64,000 nt of DNA from JANXYW01 sp031400455 (lineage in GTDB: Bacteria > Chloroflexota > Dehalococcoidia > DSTF01 > JACRBR01), in assembly GCA_031400455.1 (NCBI GenBank), contig JANNPX010000019.1, forward strand, positions 62,001 through 126,000, written 5' to 3'. Positions 35,978-44,841 of the stretch are shown in pieces. The notes beneath the pieces are model-generated. The model saw nothing but the letters and a program-made list of their open reading frames with translations, ran no database searches and was not told the DNA's origin. Positions within the stretch are counted from its first letter, which is position 1, and the number at the start of each line of letters is the position of its first letter. Position numbers and translations under genes: made by a program.

Positions 35978-36430
35978 ATGGCCCACCTCGAAGTCCGCAC
36001 GTTCATCGCCGCCGCACCCGAAGCAGTGTGGGAGATCCTCGCCGATCTTGAGCACCAAGGCGCGTGGATGGTCGATGTCCACAAGCTCGAGGTTGTTACG
36101 GAGGAGAAGCGCGGCGTGGGCGCGATCATGCACGTAACGAGCGAGCTGTTTCGGCTGCCCGTCGTGAAGGACGTGATGGCGATCACGGCGTGGGAGCCAC
36201 CGCGCAGGATGGACGTCGAGCACCGCGGCCAGTTCAAGGGCACGGGCCAGTTCCTGCTGGAACCGACCCACAACGGCACGACCTTCATCTGGGTCGAAGA
36301 CTTCGTACCGCCGCTCGGCCGGCTCGGCGAGTTGGCTTTCTCACTTGTTGTACGCCCGCACCTGCGCCGCGTCTTCGCGCGGTCGCTGTCGAATGTGCGG
36401 CGGCTGGCGGAGGCTGGTGCGCATCCGTAG
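35978..36430 (+). CDS. SRPBCC (START-like) domain protein
   Basis: 150 residues forming a single ligand-binding helix-grip fold: EVRTFIAAAPEAVWEILADLEH at the start, ITAWEPPRRMDVEHRGQFKGTGQFLLEP in the middle and LRRVFARSLSNVRRLAE as the last helix. Related proteins include polyketide cyclases and lipid-binding proteins. GGAG sits four bases before the ATG. It follows the hydrolase gene by 19 bases, so they may be co-transcribed. Confidence 0.78.
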   Translation: MAHLEVRTFIAAAPEAVWEILADLEHQGAWMVDVHKLEVVTEEKRGVGAIMHVTSELFRLPVVKDVMAITAWEPPRRMDVEHRGQFKGTGQFLLEPTHNGTTFIWVEDFVPPLGRLGELAFSLVVRPHLRRVFARSLSNVRRLAEAGAHP

Positions 36431-36495
36431 GGTGTGGTCCCGATGCTGCGGTCCTGTGGACCATGCGAGTCGCGCCGTCGCCAGCGCCAATGAGT

Positions 36496-36507
36496 CATAC
36501 TCCGGGC
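36496..36507 (+). promoter_or_regulatory. leaderless promoter -10 (CATACT)
   Basis: CATACT, six bases (CCGGGC), then GTG at 36508. Confidence 0.45.
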
Positions 36508-37161
36508 GTGCGATGGACTGCATTCACTCCATTGTTGCTACTACTCGGCTCGCTCGCGACGGGCCTCGTCGTGCTCGTGGAGTTCGTGCCGGATCGCAGT
36601 TCGTCGTACGGCGTTGCATCGCCGTCAACTTGCGCGGGGCTTCTGGCTCCCGACGAGCAGAGTGTTGGGCTTCGCGGGCGCGTCACGAAGGCGGAGCTAA
36701 CCAGGTTAGACACCCGTCCATGGCTCGCTGTTGCCCTGGTCATCGACGAGGAGGTCGTGGGCTCGCGGGCGCTCGCGTTGAAGAGAACGCCAGGCGGCTT
36801 CGCTGCACCAGGAGGGACTGAGACGATCGTGTTTGTCCCACGCCGCGACGAACGCCCGCCGCCCATCCGTGAAGGCGACTGCGTGATGGCGACGTCCAGT
36901 ACCTTCCGTGGTCATGTGGTCCAGCTTGTGACGGAGAGGGATACTCAGTCGGGGCGTACGAGATTATTCGATAACGGCCGCGAGGTGAGGTCGACCGCCG
37001 GCTACTCCGCCGCCGCCGCCAGCACGCGTACCAGCGTCTCGCGCCATACGTCGCCCGCCAGCTCGAGATCGATGCGCAGTTGCGCGTGGCCGACCGTGAC
37101 GCCGTCGGCGTGCTCCAGCTCGCGGCGGGTGCGCGGGGCGATCTGTACGCCGAAGTCGTAG
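36508..37161 (+). CDS. membrane-anchored unknown protein overlapping the mfd 3' end
   Basis: Starts at GTG 36508, six bases after CATACT; an ATG at 36490 is the alternative. One N-terminal helix (TAFTPLLLLLGSLATGLVVLVEF), then a 120-residue outer part with two Cys (STCAGLL, GDCVMA) and segments VGLRGRVTKAEL and GHVVQLVTERD that hint at an OB-like barrel. The frame stays open for 160 bases inside the antisense strand of mfd; that Ser/Arg-rich tail may be read-through rather than a conserved domain. Function unknown. Confidence 0.45.
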   Translation: MRWTAFTPLLLLLGSLATGLVVLVEFVPDRSSSYGVASPSTCAGLLAPDEQSVGLRGRVTKAELTRLDTRPWLAVALVIDEEVVGSRALALKRTPGGFAAPGGTETIVFVPRRDERPPPIREGDCVMATSSTFRGHVVQLVTERDTQSGRTRLFDNGREVRSTAGYSAAAASTRTSVSRHTSPASSRSMRSCAWPTVTPSACSSSRRVRGAICTPKS

Positions 37162-40100
37162 CCGTCTTTCGCGCGCACGACGAGCACGCGCGAGCCCGCC
37201 GCGCTCTCGTCGCGCGCGATCGATGCGATGTGCGCGCGTTTCGCCAGTACGCGAACCTGCACGATGTAGAGCAAGTTGCGCACCGGCATCGGCGGCGTGC
37301 CGAAGCGGTCGTTCATCTCGCGTTCGAGGTCGGCGGCGGCGTCGGGCGCGTCGGCCGCGGCCATCCGCTGGTACATCGCGAGACGCAGATTGAGGTCGCC
37401 GATGTAGCTCTCCGGGATGAACGCCGTCAGCGGGACATCGATCTGGAGCGGCGGCTGCATCTTCGATGGCGGCGGCGCCTCGCCGCGTGCGAGCGCCTTC
37501 AGCCCTTCGACGGCATCGGCCAGCAGCTTCACGTACAGATCGAAACCGACCGTGCCGATCTGTCCGCTCTGCTCGGCGCCGAGCAGGTTGCCGGCGCCGC
37601 GGATCTCAAGGTCGCGCAGGGCGATCTGGAATCCCGCGCCCAGCTCCGTCGCTTCGAAGATCGTCTGCAGCCGTTTCTGCGCAACTTCGCTGAGCGCCTT
37701 GTGCTTCTCGTAAAGCAGGTAGGCGTATGCGCGCGCCGCCCCGCGCCCGACGCGTCCGCGCAATTGGTAGAGCTGCGCCAGCCCGAACTTGTCGGCGTTG
37801 TTGATGATGATCGTGTTGACGTTCGGAATATCCAACCCGGACTCGATGATCGTGGTGCAGACGAGCACGTCTGCTTTGCCTTCCGTGAAGTCGAGCATCA
37901 CCTTTTCGAGCCGGTCCTCGTGCATCTGCCCGTGACCGATGAGGATCTCCGCCTCCGGTACGATGTCGCGGAGCTGGCGCGCGAGCAACTCGATGTTGTG
38001 CACGCGGTTGTGCACGAAGTACACCTGCCCGCCGCGCTCCATCTCGCGCGTAATCGCTTCCCGTACGAGGTGGTCGTCGAACTCCGTCACGTACGTCTTG
38101 ATCGGCAGTCGCTCCTCGGGCGGCGTCTCAATGGTCGACATGTCGCGGATGCCGGTGAGCGCCATGTTGAGCGTGCGCGGGATCGGCGTTGCCGTGAGCG
38201 TCAGCACATCGACCTCGCTGCGCATCCGCTTCAGCCGCTCCTTGTGCGTGACGCCGAAGCGCTGCTCCTCGTCGATGATGATCAGGCCGAGATTCTTGAA
38301 CGAGACGTCCTTCTGGAGAATGCGGTGCGTGCCGATGACGATATCCACGCTGCCCGACACCGCGTCCGCGACGACCTGGCGCTGCTCGCGGTCGCTGCGG
38401 AAGCGCGAGAGCATTTCGACTCGCACGGGGAACCCGGATAGCCGCTGGCGAAACGTATTGTAGTGCTGTTGAGCGAGCACCGTCGTCGGCACGAGCACCG
38501 CTACCTGCGTGCCGTCCGTGACGGCCTTGAACGCGGCCCGCACGGCGACCTCCGTCTTGCCGTAGCCAACGTCGCCGCACACGAGGCGGTCCATCGGCCG
38601 CACATCCTCCATGTCGTGCTTCACGTCGCGGATGGCGCTCGCTTGATCCGTCGTCTCGACGTACGGGAACGACGCCTCCAGTTCGGTCTGCCAGGCCGCA
38701 TCGGGCGAGAATGCGTGGCCTTCGGCGACCTCGCGCGAGGCGTAGAGCTTGAGCAGCTCCGTTGCCAACTCCTGCACGGCGCGCCGGACACGTGCTTTCG
38801 CCCGTGACCACTCCTGCGAGCCGAGGCGCGTCAGCGACGGGCGGTGCTCGCTCGGGCCGACGTAGCGGCTAACGCGGTCGACCTGCTCGGTCGGCACGTA
38901 CAGCCGGTCGCCGTCGGCGTACTGGAGCTCCAGGAATTCGTGCTCGTTGCCACCGACGTCCTTTCGCACGAGGCCGGCGAAGCGCGCGATGCCATGCTCG
39001 ATGTGGACGACGTACTCGTCCGCCGTGAGATCGGCGAGGAACGCATCGCGCGAGGCGCCCTTGCGGGGCGGCGCTCGTCGCTGTTTGCTGAAGCCGAACA
39101 CTTCGGCATCGGTGAGGAGTGTCAGTCCGGCGCCGTCGTCGCCGACTGACCAGCCATGTGGCAACGATCCGTGCATGATTGTCAGCGCGCCACGGCCCAG
39201 CTCGGGCAATTCGAGCGTATCGACCACGCGCCCGAAGACGTCGTGTTCTTCCAGAAGTTGCGCGAGGCGCTTCGACTGCGTCGAGACGATGACGACCTGC
39301 TGCCCGGCGCGCAGCGTCGTCGCCAGTTCCTCCGCCAGCACGCGCAACCGCCCGCCGTACGCGGCGGCCGGTCCGAATGGCAGGCGTACGGCGGCCTCGG
39401 CACCGGGCGCCTCAAGCTCGCCCGTCGCCCAGCGCGAGAGGCTCAGCCGCTGCGGCAGCGCCTCGATGGCGGCGTGCAGCTCATCCCAGACGGCGTGCGG
39501 CTCCGGCATGCCGAGGGGGATCTCGCCACGGAGTTCCAACTCTCGCCGGGCCTCGCGCGCCTGTTCGTCGTGCTCGCCTTGGAGCGCTGCTACGTCCGCC
39601 GGCTCGTCGATCACAACGAGTGCCGTTTCCGCCACGTACTCCAGCAGCGATCCTGCCGCGAGGAACGGCGTATAAAGGTCGTCTCCGGAGAACGGCTCGC
39701 CCGCGTGCAGCGCGGCAACGTCGGCGTCGAAACGCTCGCGCACATCGCCGTGCATGCCGCCCGTCTGCATCAGCCCCGCGAGATGTGACATCCGGGGGTG
39801 GTCGAGCACTAGCTCGCGCGCTGGCCCGATGCGTACCGAGTCGCGCAGATCGCTCGACCGCTGCGTCGCGGGGTCGAAGGCGCGGATGCTCTCGACTTCG
39901 TCGCCGTACAACTCGATACGCAGGGGCAGTTCTTCCGACGGCGCCCAGACGTCGACGATGCCGCCGCGCCGCGACGCCTCTCCCGGCATGCTCACCTGTG
40001 GCTCGATGCGGTATCCCCCTGCATCGAGTGCGCGCAGCAGGTCGTCCTGTCGCGTGGTGCCGCCGCGCGTCAGCACCGCCGTCGCGCGTGCCAGTTCGTC

Positions 40101-40505
40101 CGGCGCCAGCGTGCGCTGGGCGATGGCGGCTGCGCACGCCACGACGATCGGCGAGCCGGCGCCGGATGCCAGTGTATCCAGCACTTCGAGCCTGCGCTGC
40201 ACGTCATCGGGGTCGGGCGCCAGCCGTTCGAACGGCAGCGCGTCGCGCTCCGGGAAGAGCAGGACCCGCCCGGCGCGATCACCCAGCCACGCCCGCAGTT
40301 CGTCGACGAGCGCTTCGGCGTGCTGGGGCTTCGCCGTGATCACGACGATTGGCTGCGCGGTGTCGCGGGCGAGCGCTGCGAGCACCGCCGCTTTCGCGCC
40401 GTCGCTGACACCGAGCATGAGCGCGCCGCCCGCGGACATGCGGCTGCGGAGCCGGTCGAGCCCAACCGTCCCGTCGATCACCGGCAACAGCGCCGAAAGA
40501 TCCAT
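37002..40505 (-). CDS. mfd: transcription-repair coupling factor Mfd
   Basis: ATP-driven translocase that removes RNA polymerase stalled at DNA damage and recruits excision repair. Length 1167. In order: UvrB-like N-terminal part (VVITAKPQHAEALVDELRAWL, FPERDALPFERLAPD, ASRRGGIVDVWAPS), the RNA-polymerase-binding domain (DEYVVHIEHGIARFAGLV, LELQYADGDRLYVPTEQ), and the helicase core with Walker A GDVGYGKTEVAVRAAF, DEEQRFG, TLTATPIPRTL and TTIIESGLDIPNVNTIII. The ATG at 40505 is preferred; another lies 11 codons upstream. A -10 TACAAT at 40579-40584 and a hairpin in between suggest its own promoter. Confidence 0.97.
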   Translation of the reverse strand: MDLSALLPVIDGTVGLDRLRSRMSAGGALMLGVSDGAKAAVLAALARDTAQPIVVITAKPQHAEALVDELRAWLGDRAGRVLLFPERDALPFERLAPDPDDVQRRLEVLDTLASGAGSPIVVACAAAIAQRTLAPDELARATAVLTRGGTTRQDDLLRALDAGGYRIEPQVSMPGEASRRGGIVDVWAPSEELPLRIELYGDEVESIRAFDPATQRSSDLRDSVRIGPARELVLDHPRMSHLAGLMQTGGMHGDVRERFDADVAALHAGEPFSGDDLYTPFLAAGSLLEYVAETALVVIDEPADVAALQGEHDEQAREARRELELRGEIPLGMPEPHAVWDELHAAIEALPQRLSLSRWATGELEAPGAEAAVRLPFGPAAAYGGRLRVLAEELATTLRAGQQVVIVSTQSKRLAQLLEEHDVFGRVVDTLELPELGRGALTIMHGSLPHGWSVGDDGAGLTLLTDAEVFGFSKQRRAPPRKGASRDAFLADLTADEYVVHIEHGIARFAGLVRKDVGGNEHEFLELQYADGDRLYVPTEQVDRVSRYVGPSEHRPSLTRLGSQEWSRAKARVRRAVQELATELLKLYASREVAEGHAFSPDAAWQTELEASFPYVETTDQASAIRDVKHDMEDVRPMDRLVCGDVGYGKTEVAVRAAFKAVTDGTQVAVLVPTTVLAQQHYNTFRQRLSGFPVRVEMLSRFRSDREQRQVVADAVSGSVDIVIGTHRILQKDVSFKNLGLIIIDEEQRFGVTHKERLKRMRSEVDVLTLTATPIPRTLNMALTGIRDMSTIETPPEERLPIKTYVTEFDDHLVREAITREMERGGQVYFVHNRVHNIELLARQLRDIVPEAEILIGHGQMHEDRLEKVMLDFTEGKADVLVCTTIIESGLDIPNVNTIIINNADKFGLAQLYQLRGRVGRGAARAYAYLLYEKHKALSEVAQKRLQTIFEATELGAGFQIALRDLEIRGAGNLLGAEQSGQIGTVGFDLYVKLLADAVEGLKALARGEAPPPSKMQPPLQIDVPLTAFIPESYIGDLNLRLAMYQRMAAADAPDAAADLEREMNDRFGTPPMPVRNLLYIVQVRVLAKRAHIASIARDESAAGSRVLVVRAKDGYDFGVQIAPRTRRELEHADGVTVGHAQLRIDLELAGDVWRETLVRVLAAAAE

Positions 40506-40543
40506 TCGCCTCGATGCTCCGCGCAGTGCGGATAACACGAACA

Positions 40544-40567
40544 GGGCCTGATCCCGAGATCAGCCCC
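40544..40567 (-). other. hairpin in the mfd leader
   Basis: CTGATC and GATCAG arms with GGG/CCC outside form a stem around TCGG. Reading toward mfd it is followed by TGTTCGTGTT, so it could end transcription of the upstream cluster or attenuate mfd. Confidence 0.4.
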
Positions 40568-40578
40568 TTTGCGCGGCT

Positions 40579-40584
40579 ATTGTA
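40579..40584 (-). promoter_or_regulatory. -10 element upstream of mfd
   Basis: TACAAT on the minus strand, 74 bases before the mfd start; no -35 seen. Confidence 0.35.
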
Positions 40585-40593
40585 GCAAGACGT

Positions 40594-40812
40594 TCAGGCG
40601 GTGTGGCGAGCAACCATCGACAAAGCTGCGTACGCGGCAATCGCTGTGCCCGCGACGACTGTCGAGGCGAGCGCAATCGCATCCCATGGCAAGCCGCGCG
40701 ACCCGCAATCGCACGTCGCACTCTTGAGCCAAGCCGACACCGCGAGCAGAGACGCGAGCACGACGATCGCGGCGATTGCAAGCCGAACGCGCGCGAGCGT
40801 GCCGCTACTCAT
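40594..40812 (-). CDS. small two-helix membrane protein
   Basis: 72 residues: helix 1 LAIAAIVVLASLLAVSAWL, a short Cys-containing loop (SATCDCGSRG), helix 2 IALASTVVAGTAIAAYAALSMV. The ATG lies 8 bases inside the end of pth, so it is likely translated from the same mRNA. No family recognised. The C-x-C loop is the only notable feature. Confidence 0.55.
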   Translation of the reverse strand: MSSGTLARVRLAIAAIVVLASLLAVSAWLKSATCDCGSRGLPWDAIALASTVVAGTAIAAYAALSMVARHTA

Positions 40813-41467
40813 CCCTGTTGAACTTGTTCATCGCTACTTCGATGCCCTCCGCGATGGCGCACTCGATCGCTGCGACGGCGCGGTCGACGCCGGTGTCGAG
40901 CAGGCGGCGCTCGTCGGGCGTGGGGTCGCCGAGCACCCAGTTGGCGACGTGCTCCGGGTCGCGTGTCGGCTCGCCGCGGTGGTTCGGGCGGCCGATGCCG
41001 ATGCGTACGCGGGGGAACGCGTCGGTGCGCGTCTTGGCGATGATGTCCGCGACGCCCTTCTGCCCGCCGCCGCTGCCATCCGGTCGGATGCGCACCTTGC
41101 CGGTTGGCAAGTCGAGGTGGTCGCAGACGACCAGCATCTCGCGCGCATGGTCGAGCTTGAGCTTCGAGATCAGCGCCATCACGGCGCGCCCGCTGTCGTT
41201 GTTGTAGGTGCGGGTCTTGGCGATGGCGATGCGACGTCCAGCGATCTCACCCTCTGCCAGGGAGTACGTGCCGGTCTTCGTGTCGAAGTCGAGGCCGTAC
41301 TCCTTCGCGAGCCGCGTCACCGCCCAGAAGCCGACGTTACGCCGGTTACCCGCATACTCCTTGCCCGGATTCCCGAGGGCGAACACGAGGCGTATGTCGT
41401 ACGTGCGATCTCCGTCGTCATGGCCGCGATCGCCGCCGCCGAGCAGCCGTTTGAGGAACGCCGTCAC
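40805..41467 (-). CDS. pth: peptidyl-tRNA hydrolase family protein, catalytic His replaced
   Basis: Pth frees tRNA from stalled peptidyl-tRNA. The fold signatures are clear: FALGNPGKEYAGNRRNVGFWAV, the TYNNDSGRAV segment, CDHLDLPTGKVRIRPDGSGGGQKGVADI and RIGIGRP. Compared with E. coli Pth, the catalytic His20 (RHN) is Arg here (RRN), and Asn114 is Lys (GGQKG), while Asn10, Asn68 and Asp93 equivalents remain. The start GTG at 41467 overlaps the upstream stop (GTGA) and gives 220 residues, with about 25 extra Gly/Asp-rich residues before the core. Activity is therefore uncertain. Confidence 0.88.
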   Translation of the reverse strand: MTAFLKRLLGGGDRGHDDGDRTYDIRLVFALGNPGKEYAGNRRNVGFWAVTRLAKEYGLDFDTKTGTYSLAEGEIAGRRIAIAKTRTYNNDSGRAVMALISKLKLDHAREMLVVCDHLDLPTGKVRIRPDGSGGGQKGVADIIAKTRTDAFPRVRIGIGRPNHRGEPTRDPEHVANWVLGDPTPDERRLLDTGVDRAVAAIECAIAEGIEVAMNKFNRDE

Positions 41468-41880
41468 GCGTCCCCCCGCGGCTTCCGCTGCCGGAACTGC
41501 ACCACTGGCGACGACGCGTCCGCTGGCGGCTTCTCGACGGCCGTCTTGCGGGCGCGTGGTTCGGGCGCGCTGATGACGTTCGCCAGCAGGTCGTCGATCG
41601 CCTCGGCGGACCACCCGCGCGTCGTGTCGTCGAACACTCGGAGGAAGCGCAGGTCGTCGGCGAACTCGTCCATCGACGCTGCCGGGCGCTTGCCGGCGCG
41701 CAGGCGCTTCAGCGCCTTCGCGAGACGCGCGATACCAGGTGCGCGTGCAGGCGGCCGCTGGCGCACGTCCTGCGGCAGCAGGCGCATCTCCAGCTCCAGC
41801 AGTGCGTCGGAGCCGCGCGGCAACTCCAACTCGTGCCGCAGCACGCCAACATACGCCGCGATCAGCTCGCCATCGTCCAT
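41464..41880 (-). CDS. conserved-looking hypothetical protein
   Basis: 138 residues, acidic N-terminal helix (DDGELIAAYVGVLRHELEL), middle Arg/Lys-rich helix (IARLAKALKRLRAGKRP), and C-terminal low-complexity tail (PRARKTAVEKPPADASSP). No family recognised. Its ATG follows a TATGAT six bases away, so it probably begins its own leaderless mRNA carrying pth, the small membrane gene and possibly mfd. Confidence 0.6.
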   Translation of the reverse strand: MDDGELIAAYVGVLRHELELPRGSDALLELEMRLLPQDVRQRPPARAPGIARLAKALKRLRAGKRPAASMDEFADDLRFLRVFDDTTRGWSAEAIDDLLANVISAPEPRARKTAVEKPPADASSPVVQFRQRKPRGDA

Positions 41881-41892
41881 CGCCGCATCATA
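41881..41892 (-). promoter_or_regulatory. leaderless promoter -10 (TATGAT)
   Basis: TATGAT (41892-41887 on the minus strand), six bases (GCGGCG), then ATG at 41880. Confidence 0.6.
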
Positions 41893-41908
41893 TCAGGGGT
41901 GCATTCTT

Positions 41909-41940
41909 CGGAGCGCGGGCTTTCAGCCCGCGTGCCTCCG
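41909..41940. repeat. intergenic palindrome, family B, copy 3
   Basis: CGGAG-GCGCGGGCT-TTC-AGCCCGCG-CTCCG-like hairpin, in the gap between the cysteine desulfurase stop and the upstream end of the pth cluster. Confidence 0.65.
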
Positions 41941-41952
41941 CAACGCGGGTGC

Positions 41953-43155
41953 TCAGCCTGCGGCTGATGCCGTGGCGGCGGGCGCGTGCTTCGCGCGCGA
42001 GCGTTCGACTATCGCGGGCAGCGCCGCGAGCACGTGGTCGATGTCGGCCGTAGTCGTTTCGTGTCCAATGCTAAAGCGGAGCGTCGCCGCAGCGCGTTCG
42101 AGAGGCACGCCCATCGCCAGCAGCACGTGCGAGGGCTCGAGCGTTGTCGCGCCGCACGCGGCTCCGGCACTGCATGCGATGCCGGCCGCGTCTAGATCGG
42201 CGAGGAGGTCGCGCGCGTCTGCTCCTTCGAAGCTGATGCTGACGTTGTTCGCCAGCCGCTGCTCGGGATGGCCGTTCAATGTCGAACCGGGGACGGAGCG
42301 CAGAATGCCATCGCGCAGCGTACGGGCCAGAGCACCGACGCGGGCTCGATCGATCTCCAGCGCTTCCTGCGTGATCCGCAGCGCTTCCGCCGTGCCGACG
42401 ATGCCGGCGACGTTCTCGGTGCCCGCCCGCCGCTGCCGCTCCTGTCCGCCGCCATTTTGCTGCGCCAGGAAGGGCACGCCGCGACGGATGTACAGGACGC
42501 CAGCGCCCTTCGGGCCGCGGAACTTGTGCGCGGCCAGACTGAGGAGGTCCACCCCCAACTCCGCGACATCGAGCCGCATCGAGTTGGGCGTCTGCACGGC
42601 GTCTGTGTGGAAGGGGACGCGCTTCTTCATCGATGCCGCGCGCTGACGCACGGCCGCGGCGATCTCGGCGATGGGTTCGATCGTGCCCACTTCGTTGTTC
42701 GCGGTCATGATGCTGACGAGCGCCGTTTCGGGCGTCATGGCGCGCGCGACATCGTCGGGTGATACGAGTCCGTAGCGGTCGACCGGCAGATACGTGACAT
42801 CGAAGCCGAAGCGCTCCAGGTACTGGCAGGCGTGCAGAACCGCGTGATGCTCGATCTGCGACGTAACGATGTGGTTACCGGCGCGCGCCTTCCTCTGCTG
42901 GAACGCAACGCCCTTGATGGCAGTGTTGATCGACTCGGTGCCGCCCGCCGTGAAGACAATCTCGGCCGGCCGCGCGCCCAGAGTGCTCGCTAACTGCTTG
43001 CGAGCCCTGACCACCGCGTCGGTCGCCTCTTTCCCGAGGCCGTAGGTAGCGGAAGGGTTGCCGTAGCTGTTCGTCAGATACGGCATCATCGCTTCGAGCA
43101 CCTGCGGGTGCAGGGGCGTGGTGGCGGCGTGGTCGAGGTAGATCAGGCGTTTCAT
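41953..43155 (-). CDS. cysteine desulfurase (NifS/IscS family)
   Basis: PLP enzyme of 400 residues that takes sulfur from cysteine for Fe-S clusters or tRNA thiolation. YLDHAATTPLHPQVLEAMMPYL at the start, TAGGTESINTAIKG, the PLP-binding Lys in SLAAHKFRGPKGAGVLY, GTENVAGIVGTAEAL and the active Cys in IACSAGAACG. The short active-site loop suggests the NifS/IscS group I type. No IscU-like scaffold or mnmA is adjacent. It follows nnrE/nnrD on the same strand by 42 bases. Confidence 0.94.
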   Translation of the reverse strand: MKRLIYLDHAATTPLHPQVLEAMMPYLTNSYGNPSATYGLGKEATDAVVRARKQLASTLGARPAEIVFTAGGTESINTAIKGVAFQQRKARAGNHIVTSQIEHHAVLHACQYLERFGFDVTYLPVDRYGLVSPDDVARAMTPETALVSIMTANNEVGTIEPIAEIAAAVRQRAASMKKRVPFHTDAVQTPNSMRLDVAELGVDLLSLAAHKFRGPKGAGVLYIRRGVPFLAQQNGGGQERQRRAGTENVAGIVGTAEALRITQEALEIDRARVGALARTLRDGILRSVPGSTLNGHPEQRLANNVSISFEGADARDLLADLDAAGIACSAGAACGATTLEPSHVLLAMGVPLERAAATLRFSIGHETTTADIDHVLAALPAIVERSRAKHAPAATASAAG

Positions 43156-43197
43156 CGAGTGATTGAGCGTAGCCGTCGCAGTGGAAGAAGTAAAGCG

Positions 43198-44841
43198 CTA
43201 CTCGCCCAACCCGGCGCCACCGCCCAACCCACCCAGTCCCGCGAAGGCGCCAAGATCGCCCATCCCGGCGAACGGCAGTGCGCCGCCGCGCGATGGCTTT
43301 CCGTGTATGACGGTACGGATTGCGCGCGGCAGCGCCGGGAGCAGTTCGCTCGCCAGCATCCCGCGGTCGGCGTACTCCTCGCCGATCTCCTCCGCCGCGA
43401 GTCCGTGGAGGTACACGCCGCACGCTGCTGCCTCGAACGGCTCGAGGCCCTGCGCGAGCAAGCCCGCTATGGCGCCGGCCAGCACATCGCCGGTGCCCGC
43501 CGTGGCGAGCAGCGGGTTTGCGTAGGGACTGATGGCGGCGCGGCCGTCCGGTGCCGCGATGACCGTGTGCGCGCCCTTCAGCACGACGACCTTCCCCCAC
43601 GACGCGGCAGCCTTCGTCGCGACGTTCAGCCGATCGTCCTGTACCTCCGCGACCGTTGTGCCGAGCAGGCGTGCCATCTCACCGGGATGCGGCGTCAGCA
43701 CCGCCGGCATGTTCACGCGCTCGTGCCATCCTGGGAGCTGCGCCAGCGCGTTCAGCGCGTCTGCGTCGATCACGGCGGCGCGTGTCGTAGCGCCGGTGAG
43801 CACACTCAGAACGGCGTCGCTAACGCCGTCCCGTTGGCTGATGCCGGGACCGATCAGCATCGCGTCGCAGGACGAAGCGGCCGCGACGATCGTCGCGGTG
43901 GAATCGGTCGACAAGGCATTCGAGTCGCCATCAAGCGGGAGCCACGTTACTTCGGGGATTGCAGCCGCGATGAGCGTCTGCACGCTCGATGGAGCGGCCA
44001 GCGTCACCAACCCAGCGCCGGCGCGGTAGCACGCCTCCGCAGCCAGGCGGGCCGCGCCCGGATAGTTCGCGGAGCCGGCGACAACGAGTACCCGCCCGAA
44101 CGTCCCTTTGTTCGACGACTTCGGCCGTTTCGGAAGGCGGTCACGCACCCACACGATGCTCAGCAGGTCGAGCGGCACCGCCGCTTCGGCTTCTCTTGTC
44201 AGCCCGATGTCGACCACCTGCGCGTGGCCCGCGTATTCGGATCCGGGGAGCGTGTACAGTCCCACCTTCGCGAGTCCGAACGTCACCGTCATGTCGGCGC
44301 GCACCGCCAACGGGTCGGCACGGCCGGAGTCGGCATCCACCCCCGTCGGCAGGTCTACAGCGATAACCCTCGGCGGCGTAGAGCGCTGCAACGCCGCGTT
44401 CACGCGTTCGAGTACCGATGCGAGTACCCCCTCGATGGGGCGGCTCCGTCCCGTCCCGAGCAGGGCATCGACGATCATCTCCGCGCCGTCGAGGGCCGCT
44501 TGGAGCGATGCGTGGTCGACGTCTTGCGTGGCGAAGAACATCGGGACGCCGCCTTCGGCTACGAGGTCGAAGTTCTTGTCGCCGGATCGGGGTGCGAGCA
44601 GGTACGCGACGACATCTGCGCCCCAGTCAGCGAGGTGACGCGCGGCGACAAGGCCGTCGCCACCGTTGTTGCCGGGACCGACAAGCACCACAATGCGCCG
44701 TCCATCGACGATGCCAAGGCTTAGCCACGCCTCCTGCGCAACGGCGAGACCTGCCTGCTCCATCAGCTCATCGAGCGACGTGCCGGCTGTGACCGCCGCT
44801 TCTTCTAGCTCGCGCATCTGCGTGGCGGTTACGAGCTTCAA
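43198..44841 (-). CDS. nnr: bifunctional NAD(P)H-hydrate epimerase / dehydratase
   Basis: Repairs damaged NAD(P)HX. The N-terminal half (about 1-215, YjeF-type) epimerises NAD(P)HX: LVGPGNNGGDGLVAARHLADWG and DALLGTGRSRPIEG. The C-terminal kinase-like half dehydrates it: VVAGSANYPGAARLAAEACYRAGAGLVTLA, LTPHPGEMARLLG, VVLKGAHTVI and GTGDVLAGAIAGLLAQG. Length 547. Starts at TTG, overlapping the acpS stop by 4 bases. The extreme C-terminus is a Gly-rich tail (AGMGDLGAFAGLGGLGGG), unusual for the family. Confidence 0.95.
   Translation of the reverse strand: MKLVTATQMRELEEAAVTAGTSLDELMEQAGLAVAQEAWLSLGIVDGRRIVVLVGPGNNGGDGLVAARHLADWGADVVAYLLAPRSGDKNFDLVAEGGVPMFFATQDVDHASLQAALDGAEMIVDALLGTGRSRPIEGVLASVLERVNAALQRSTPPRVIAVDLPTGVDADSGRADPLAVRADMTVTFGLAKVGLYTLPGSEYAGHAQVVDIGLTREAEAAVPLDLLSIVWVRDRLPKRPKSSNKGTFGRVLVVAGSANYPGAARLAAEACYRAGAGLVTLAAPSSVQTLIAAAIPEVTWLPLDGDSNALSTDSTATIVAAASSCDAMLIGPGISQRDGVSDAVLSVLTGATTRAAVIDADALNALAQLPGWHERVNMPAVLTPHPGEMARLLGTTVAEVQDDRLNVATKAAASWGKVVVLKGAHTVIAAPDGRAAISPYANPLLATAGTGDVLAGAIAGLLAQGLEPFEAAACGVYLHGLAAEEIGEEYADRGMLASELLPALPRAIRTVIHGKPSRGGALPFAGMGDLGAFAGLGGLGGGAGLGE

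Noticed and set aside
43108..44724. 538-codon frame opposite the NAD(P)H-hydrate repair gene
   Set aside because: Same reasoning: low-information composition, no start signal, and it overlaps a clear gene.
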